A stretch of DNA of 64,000 nucleotides from positions 375,423,392 through 375,487,391 of the forward strand of contig NC_081415.1 in NCBI RefSeq assembly GCF_030272615.1, in the 5' to 3' direction. The stretch's first letter is position 1; each line of letters starts with the position of its first letter. The notes under the pieces were generated by a model. It was not told where the DNA came from and searched no databases. It saw nothing but the letters and a program-made list of their open reading frames with translations. Source of the stretch: Cryptomeria japonica. Its lineage: Eukaryota; Streptophyta; Pinopsida; Cupressales; Cupressaceae. Positions 57,000 to 64,000 of this stretch are shown here, in pieces. A program made the position numbers and the translations under genes.

Positions 57000-59869
57000 T
57001 TAAGTGAGCTCATGGTACATAAAATTTGGATCCTCTCTATCTTTTACTATCTCTAATATCATTTCATGATCTTCGATAGGCAACCTCCACTTTTGGGGGC
57101 CACGACCTCTTTTTTGTAAAGTTTCAAAATGTAATCTTATTGCTATAACTAAGTGACTATAATGCAAAACTTTTTGGCGAGGCATGTATTCAGTAAATGT
57201 AACACCATTGTTATCTATCTTTGTTTGTTGATAATAAGTACCTTCAACAATGACTGATCCAATGTGACATTGTTGCCCATCAACATCTTCCACTAATTCT
57301 AGACAATTTACATTTTGGTTTTGTGCATCGTAGTAGGTAATAGTCAACACCTTCTACATTTTCAGGATATGCAAGCATGGCAAAAATATTACCTGTACAC
57401 CACAAATTACAAACAATTTTAAATTATAAAGTGTATGGTAGAATGTAAAAATAATACAAATTTAATTAAAATTTAAACAAAGAACATGAAAATGCATAAG
57501 GATATTTAAATAAAATGCAACTATACTTGGCACAACTAAATCAGAAGCACGTTCATAATCAAGTGAATATATAACATCATGAATATCACCACTGTCACTA
57601 TCTTCAAAAGGAGACATTTTGACTAATTGTTTCATATCCCATTGTGAAACAAATCCATCTCTAATGTTCTGACATTGTTGAATATTTGCGTTGTTTTCAA
57701 TGAAATCAATACAAAAACATGATTTTTCTCTAACCTCAATCACAAGAGGTTTGTTAAGTTCTGTAGACATGACTTATTTTTAATGCAATTTCAATAGAAA
57801 AACAAGTTCTAAGTTCTCTTACCTGAATCACAAGAGGTTTGTTATGTCCTGTAGTCATCACTTGATGTAAACTTCTAATGCCATTAATTGTTTGGCACTT
57901 ATAAGGATTGGATCGATCAATGTCTTTAACTTCCCCAAAATAGTGTTTGTTGTATGTCGTGTCATGAGCACCAAAATGACTTTTGCACCATTCTACTATC
58001 TCACTTGAGTTTCGTATGCTGTTACCTCCAAGTTCATGTTGGCGAAGTGCACGCTTCACACATGACCTTGCTCCATCATGCCCTCCTTTCCCATGTCCAC
58101 TCTCAAAAAAGTTCCACAAAAATTTTAGACCACGTTTAGCATGTTGTTGTGACAACCAATTAAACGCTTTTGTAGATTTAAATTGTCCTGTGAAGTTACA
58201 ATCAAATCTAATATATTAGTTTACAAAACTTAATTATACTAGATAATTAAAAGACTACAAGAAATTTAATGAATTTTTTTGCTTACCAGCACATCCATCA
58301 GACCAAATCCAATGTTGTGAAGCATTTACCCGACAATGCATGATATTTTCAAAAAAATATCTCAAAACAATGTGCTACATAACTCTTGTCATGACAAGTA
58401 TCATCACTGATATAAAAATAAACTTATTTAATGATAATGTGTTCATCTTCACCAGATTCTACACCGTCCATATGAAACTCTACATGTCTATACAAAATTG
58501 TACAAAAATGACAACCTGCTCAGAATGATAGTATTGACTTTGAATCTCTATGTGAGGACTGAATGCATAGTTCTCAGAGAAGTCTACTATTGAAAGAATA
58601 CAATCTGAAGGAAAGCAATTTTTTGAGATACGAAACTATTTTGCTTGCCATCTTGCACCATGACAATGTAGGATATGTGGATATATCATATTTTGAAATC
58701 TACACATAAACTCTTTGTGAGGCAATTCACTCTCTTTTAACATAATTTTTTTCGATTTAGCTCCTGATTTTGTCTGATATTTTTCTTATTCAAATCTCTT
58801 CCATAGAACTTGCACTGAAAGATCAATGTTCTCAATTTGTACAAATTTCTTCAAATCTCCACAGTGAGCACATGCATTTTTTATACATTGTACATTGTAC
58901 TCATCTAAACCTTCTAATATGTCACATAAAATAGACTTCACAAACTGTGTTGTACTTGCAGGGATGATTACATTTGGATTAGTTTCTGCCATTGCCTTTT
59001 TATATGACTGGAGGTGTAACTAAAACTCAACGTGATTTTGACAACAAGTTTCACGTACCTTATTGATACACACAAAAACATGGTCATAATCCCTCAAACA
59101 TTCTTTGACATATCTTGACATCTGGAAATTCCTTTTTAAATGCTTCAAACAATTTTCTTTGTGTTGTGTCTATAAACTGTTTTGGATGTGCAATTTTTGT
59201 ACCATCTTCATCTCTAATATGTATAATGTCTCTTCTATTAGAAGAAACACTAGAGTGACTGGTCTAGTATTCAATAACAAGTCATTTTACATCTTCAACA
59301 ATTCTATCTTTTCGAGGAACCCTGCAAATATTGACCCAATTCTTTTCAATATTCTCATCCAACCTATTTCTTTTCCTAATATATCTCTACACAGTTCTTC
59401 TAGAGACATCCAATAACTGGGCAATTGCTTGAGTTTGTCTTCTCTATGATAATTTCTTACTAGAAATCATAATTAATTATCTCCGAGCAACACTTAAATC
59501 AACAATTCGACTTGTGATCTCAATACATTTCAGAGATTCTTGCAAATTTTCAACAACTGTCTGATTTAATGATCTCTCTGATGATTTCTTCTTGTTATCA
59601 ACACCCAACAACTCCAAAACAGGAGTTATTTCTTTTCTCCTAAATAACTTTGTAAACAATTGTGCTCTTCCAATTAGAGTTTTATCTTGAAAATATTCAT
59701 CCCAAATTTTTTTGCTATGTAGTTTTATTGTTCTTTCTGGTACCATAGCCTCACCTGAAATCTCATTGAAAAGAGCATCTTGATCCATCTCCATCAAATT
59801 GGACATACCAAAGAAAAAAATTCTGGATTGGCGAGGACCAATTTCTTCTCTTTTCTGAATCAAGATCAC
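57000..59869 (-). pseudogene. Transposase-like protein of the DNA transposon, degenerate
   Basis: This minus-strand gene is broken into blocks. N-terminus 59,869-59,477 (MSNLMEMDQDALFNEISGEA, TKLFRRKEITPVLELLGVDN). A helix-turn-helix-like block follows at about 59,450-59,380 (AIAQLLDVSRRTV, YIRKRNRLDEN). Then come a segment with HPKQFIDTTQRKLFEAFKKE and a zinc-type motif RETCCQNHVEF (about 59,060-59,020), and 58,992-58,786 with cysteine-containing AHCGDLKKFVQ. 58,155-57,754 has FFESGHGKGGHDGARSCVKR, the most conserved-looking block. 57,770-57,462 and 57,350-57,000 form the C-terminus (GRGPQKWRLPIEDHEMI). I recall CC-x2-H plus HGKG-x2-DG as features of a widespread but poorly named group of eukaryotic transposase-like proteins; I cannot assign the superfamily. 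The region 58,200-58,780 carries only short frames and may include an intron. Confidence 0.6.
57732..57862. repeat. 89-bp-spaced duplication within the transposase-like gene
   Basis: acctcaatcacaagaggtttg (57,732) and acctgaatcacaagaggtttg (57,821) begin a similar stretch of about 40 bp. On the minus strand they encode NKPLVIEVREKSCFCID and NKPLVIQVRELRTCFSI. It may reflect exon duplication or an intron boundary (plus-strand cttacctgaatc resembles a minus-strand splice donor). Confidence 0.6.
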
Positions 59870-60002
59870 TTAATCGTTAATGAGAACTTGTTCTTGAGCT
59901 GGCTGGTGTTGTATCCCTTTTTTTTTATCTCTTTTATTCGATCATACTTCCATAATCTATTCCTTTTATTGCCCATTGGACAAATTGCTATTTAGAAGCA
60001 AT

Positions 60003-60300
60003 CCAAATCTGCAGACCCCTAAATACACATGCCCGCATGCACATATATGCCAAGTCAATTGGACCCAACTTTAAATATGGATACATGTTTAACTTATTCT
60101 ACTTGTCAATTGAACATACAAAATGAACATGGATGATCCACTTAACTAATATACCTAGCTGATAATGACTCTCTTGTTAACAGATAATGAATGGTCCACT
60201 TAACCGATCTAATGAGTTCATACATTCTATGAGAACCATACATATTACATCTAGACACATAGACACATACATACATATAGAATAAACATACATACACCTA
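60003..60300. other. Spacer upstream of the transposase-like gene
   Basis: About 300 bp without recognised content. It would be the promoter side of the minus-strand gene. Confidence 0.4.
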
Positions 60301-60324
60301 TTACATATGTACACACACACACAT

Positions 60325-60399
<75 letters not shown>

Positions 60400-60831
60400 T
60401 ACATAGTACATATGAACATACATGTACATATTACATACACATACACATACACATACATACATGCACACATACACATATGCACATCCACATATGCATACAC
60501 ATACACATACATATGTACATATGCATACACATACACATACATAAACATACATAAATTCACACATGCATGCATACACATACACATACACATACACATAAAC
60601 ATACACATACACATGCCTATACATACATCTACACATACATAGATAGATACATACATATTACATGCATCTACACACACATACACACACATACACATAAACT
60701 CACACATACACACACACATACACATATACACACATACACATACAATCACACATACACACATAAATATACATATACACACATACACATACAATCACACATA
60801 CACACATAAATATACATGGACACAAATAAAT

Positions 60832-60874
<43 letters not shown>

Positions 60875-60905
60875 TACACACACACACACATACATAGACA
60901 TAGAC

Positions 60906-60936
<31 letters not shown>

Positions 60937-61450
60937 TACACGTACACATACACATACACATACATACATGTGTACATATGCATATACATACATCTAAACC
61001 TATTACATACATCTACAGATGCATATATACATACATACATACATACACACATCTACATACATGCATGCATATACGTACGTACATCTACATCTACACATAC
61101 ATCTACATACAACTACATACATACATACATATTACATGCATCTACACACACATGTACATACATACTCACACACATACACATGTACATACATATATACATA
61201 CACATACACACATACATATATACACATGCACGTGCACATGCACATGCACATGCACATGCACATGCACATACACACACATACACACTCACACATACACACA
61301 CACATATACACACACATACATGCACATACATATACACAAACACACACATACACATACACATATACACACATACACATACACACATGTACTCATACACACA
61401 TGAATGCATACACACACATACATGCATGTATATACATATAGAAACACATG
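60301..61450. repeat. 1.15-kb microsatellite block, ACATAC-rich on the plus strand
   Basis: Contains a run of about 12 acatac hexamers (60,330-60,403), long ca runs (60,850-60,895), and atgcac repeats (61,225-61,268). The sequence sense is opposite to the left block, so the two can pair as imperfect inverted repeats. Frames here are artefacts. Confidence 0.97.
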
Positions 61451-61619
61451 TACATAAATTTTTTGTAGCCATTCATATCAACATCGCAAACAAGAAGACA
61501 CAATGGTTGTTACAACTAGTGATAGTGTAAAAATTAACGTCAATGTGTATGTTCATAGGCCAAATTCAACCCAATTTTCATGGGTTTAAACACAATCGAA
61601 AAACACATTAGACACTTTC

Positions 61620-62345
61620 TTATTCTAAGGTCAATGTTCTCATTGCGGTAACTTCAACCCACAACATGGAATCTCCATCAGGTCAAGCGTAGGGACACCT
61701 TGAGAAGTCTATTCACTAATTTTGCCTTTTCTTGTGAGAGGACAGCTAGGGGCCTCTAGGACTAGAAGGATGACCCTATCACCCTCTCCCCCAAAAGATA
61801 CAAGTATCTTATGCTAAGCCGAGGATTTCTGCCTCATCTTGCGGGAGCCTTATGGTGAGTATCTTGGGGGGAAAACCAGCTATCCCCTTGCACTGAAATT
61901 ATCGCAATGTTCAGACAAATATAAGGGTGGGCCACTACTCTAAGGTGTCTAGTGGGGGAACTCCAATGGTACCCAGTGTCTACCCATGCGATGGAGACTC
62001 ATTTAAGAACCCATTACCAGTCCTCAAGAGGATTTTTACGCATCTCACACAAGTGTGGATACTGGGGGAAAACCATCGGTGTAGATACCCATCACCAGGA
62101 CATTGCGGCTTTCACCTAACGTATTAATTTATATAGCGGGCTGAAGAAGTACTGCTTGGATCGTTCCCCTCTCAATCGGCCTTATGGGCTTCTTAGGAGG
62201 GTAGACCCCTCTACCTAAAAAGAAGATGATAACAATTTCTCTTACACCCAACGCCCAATGGAAGACGAGGGGAGTTTAGATACTTTTGTTATCATCTTTA
62301 GGGTTCTATCTAAACACAAAGCATGCCAAAGGCACAAGATACTTC
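61620..62345. other. G+C-richer block with inverted repeat, unidentified
   Basis: About 700 bp differ in composition from the A+T-rich surroundings, with many ggg/ccc runs. No open frame longer than 66 codons. It contains a perfect 13-bp inverted repeat, aagatgataacaa (62,223-62,235) and ttgttatcatctt (62,286-62,298). The texture resembles retrotransposon leader sequence such as 31.2-31.4 kb, but I found no direct match. Confidence 0.45.
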
Positions 62346-63500
62346 AAAAAATTTAATTAACCCCACAATGAAATAAAAATGTGAGCCTAATTAAAGTAGA
62401 AAGGAAAAACAAATAGACATGTAGACAAATTTTCTAACATTATTTCAAAGAAAAAATGGGTAAAAACTCAATGTTGTCACTTTTATCTAATTTAATATTT
62501 TTATATCAAATAACACACATAATATAAATATTAAAATTTTATTTATATTAATAAATTAAAAATAACAAAAAATATTAAATTGAATAAAAAATACCTTTTA
62601 AAAGTCGTCAACAAAAATACGTCCAAATGGCCTTCAAATTAACCCCGATAACCTTATTGATTTTCTAAATAAGACAAAAAAAACACCAAAAAATGACATT
62701 TTGTCCCTTGGTCGGGTGGGGGACCAACTATGGCACCTCACTGATGTGTCACATGATGTGGCACCAAAATGCCACAAATCTCTGCATTTGGACACATTTG
62801 AACTTCTGCCTATTTTTACATCAGGCAAACTTTTTGTTTTTCAAAAATCAAAAAATACCCTTTTGGAGAGCTCGAAGTCATGAATCTAGTCATATAATTT
62901 TTTTAGTATTGCAATTATTTTTAATATTTTTTATTAATTAAATATTGTGAGTAGCTATTTCAAGTTAAAAAGGAGATTGATTAGAAATTTTAAAAAAAAT
63001 TAAATGATATTGAAAAAAATAAAAAATAAAAATTCTCAATAGATGAGAGAATCTTCTCGAAAAGGTTTTTTTTTTTTTTGGTTAATGATAAATTTAGTAG
63101 TCAAAAGGTGACGTTGAATGAAAACTGTCAAATTTAGCTATGTTGGACTTCAAAATATTACAACGAGAAAAATATACATCAATTTTTTTATTTTATTTTA
63201 ACACTACATATATGTGTTCTCTATTTGAAAAAACATAATTACAAAAAAAAAAAATAATCGTTTTCATTTTTTTTGGTGACGCCGACTATAACCCCTGATT
63301 TTCAGCAATAAAAAATCTAACTTTGGATTTATAAAAATAAATCAATTTTTTTCCTAATTTTTTTTCAAACTAACAAACATAAATTTCATTAATATTTCTA
63401 CATTCAATTAGTTTACATCATTTCAAAATTCAATTTAGAAATGTCACTTTTATGCAGTCGAAGTTAAACAGTTTTAGTCGTGTTGCCCAGTTCCTTTATA
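62346..63500. other. A+T-rich right part of the DNA transposon
   Basis: No gene recognised. The tggcacc/tgtcac cluster near 62,735-62,780 may be the right subterminal repeat. The remainder is A/T homopolymer-rich. Confidence 0.5.
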
Positions 63501-63530
63501 AAAGTGTGACACAACATTGTGCTTTTACCC
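63501..63530 (-). repeat. DNA transposon right terminal inverted repeat
   Basis: Ends tgtgcttttaccc and contains tgtgacaca; pairs with 52,429-52,458. Confidence 0.75.
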
Positions 63531-63534
63531 TTCT
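63531..63534. repeat. Target-site duplication of the DNA transposon, right copy (ttct)
   Basis: See 52,425-52,428. Confidence 0.6.
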
Positions 63535-64000
63535 GTTTCCAGTATAGCTCCTCCCTAGTCGAGTTCTCCTTCCATTTCCTCCTTAAAATGGCCTCCTCCT
63601 GGTGGGTAGCTTCAAGGAGATCCCCTTTGTTGATTTGCTCCTGGATGATCGCCAGCTAGGCACTGAGCTCCTTTTTTTGAACAAAAATGTTGTCGAAAGT
63701 GTTTTGTTCCATCCCCGAACATTTCTTCTGATCAAGTCTAATTTATGGGCAACCCAAAACATGGGTGTGCCAGAAATATGCGTGTTCCACCAACATTTGA
63801 TGCAATCTTTGAACTCAGGGTGGGTGTTCCACATAACTTCATATTTGAAGGGGTAGCCTCTCCCGATACCTAGGGAGTAGCTGTAGAAAACATGGGTCAT
63901 GATATTAGCCTTTTATAAAAAGTAATCTATGGATATTAATCTTTAGCCTTTGTAGAGTAATTCCCTAGTGTGTTTATGGATAATAATAGAGAGGAGATGG
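63535..64000 (-). pseudogene. LINE B ORF2, endonuclease-RT linker (first piece, continues off the right edge)
   Basis: The minus strand reads GYPFKYEVMWNTHPEFKDCI, KCWWNTHISGTPMFWVAHKL and LIRRNVRGWNK (63,850-63,690). It then shifts to IIQEQINKGDLLEATHQEEA and WKENSTREELYWKQK, up to the DNA transposon at 63,530. LINE A has the same order: HYPFRFEKMWTLHPDIKKYI, KKWWSIQVEGTTMFKVVKKL, IRIWNKNNFG, then EEMFWKQ. The endonuclease itself would lie beyond 64,000. Confidence 0.88.

Noticed and set aside
60177-61530. Frames up to 204 codons on both strands
   Set aside because: Same as above, ACATAC-type repeats.
63535-64000. Idea that this LINE fragment is a separate insertion from the LINE at 47-52 kb
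   Set aside because: The codons at the two borders are adjacent in LINE A ORF2 (WKQ / SRxxWLKEGD) and have the same orientation, so one LINE split by the DNA transposon is simpler.

Overview
The window is repeat-dense nuclear DNA from a seed plant with a large, transposon-swollen genome. The mix of Tat-lineage Ty3/gypsy, Ty1/copia and L1-type LINE elements, deep nesting, long A+T-rich spacers and absence of any recognisable host gene fits a gymnosperm (conifer-like) genome best; that is an inference from style, not from a marker gene. No rRNA, tRNA, CRISPR or bacterial-type operon was seen. Every long reading frame I could identify belongs to a mobile element, and nearly all are broken by stops or frameshifts.

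Layout. 1-5.9 kb: minus-strand Ty3/gypsy remnant G1 (leader, gag, protease; it runs off the left edge before reverse transcriptase). 5.9-10.58 kb: plus-strand Ty1/copia remnant (copia A: RT, RNase H, 3' LTR), its LTR split by an unidentified 1.6-kb insert carrying a microsatellite. 10.58-11.83 kb: A+T-rich spacer. 11.83-26.24 kb: a complete minus-strand copia element (copia B: both LTRs, primer-binding site, polypurine tract, 5-bp target duplication ctaaa), into whose RNase H region a plus-strand LINE (LINE A, 13.71-21.73 kb) has jumped with a 17-bp target duplication. 26.25-28.36 kb: spacer with an ancient minus-strand gypsy RT fossil. 28.36-64 kb: one minus-strand LINE (LINE B) cut into three pieces by two later insertions. 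These are an 18.4-kb Tat-type gypsy element (G2, 28,830-47,237, LTRs of 1,375 and 1,376 bp, target duplication ctttc) and an 11.1-kb cut-and-paste DNA transposon (52,429-63,530, imperfect 30-bp terminal inverted repeats, 4-bp target duplication).

Most interesting: both LINEs, though different families in opposite orientation, carry the same kind of extra third reading frame downstream of ORF2 RNase H. It starts ATGGGGGG and encodes a conserved helical domain, then charged/basic tracts, then a helical or coiled-coil tail. In LINE B this ORF3 is split by gypsy G2, and its frame is restored when the gypsy and one copy of the target duplication are removed, which confirms the nesting model. In addition, G2 carries an antisense plant-mobile-domain (PMD) gene in its 3' region and two clusters of AGCGCT-type motifs, one near each LTR. 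The DNA transposon encodes a transposase-like protein on one strand and an unidentified, possibly spliced, gene on the other, with long microsatellites of opposite strand sense on either side.

Relative order of events: LINE B is older than G2 and the DNA transposon; copia B is older than LINE A. The two G2 LTRs differ at about two dozen positions by eye (about 1.7 percent), so G2 is fairly young for such a genome yet already has several in-frame stops.
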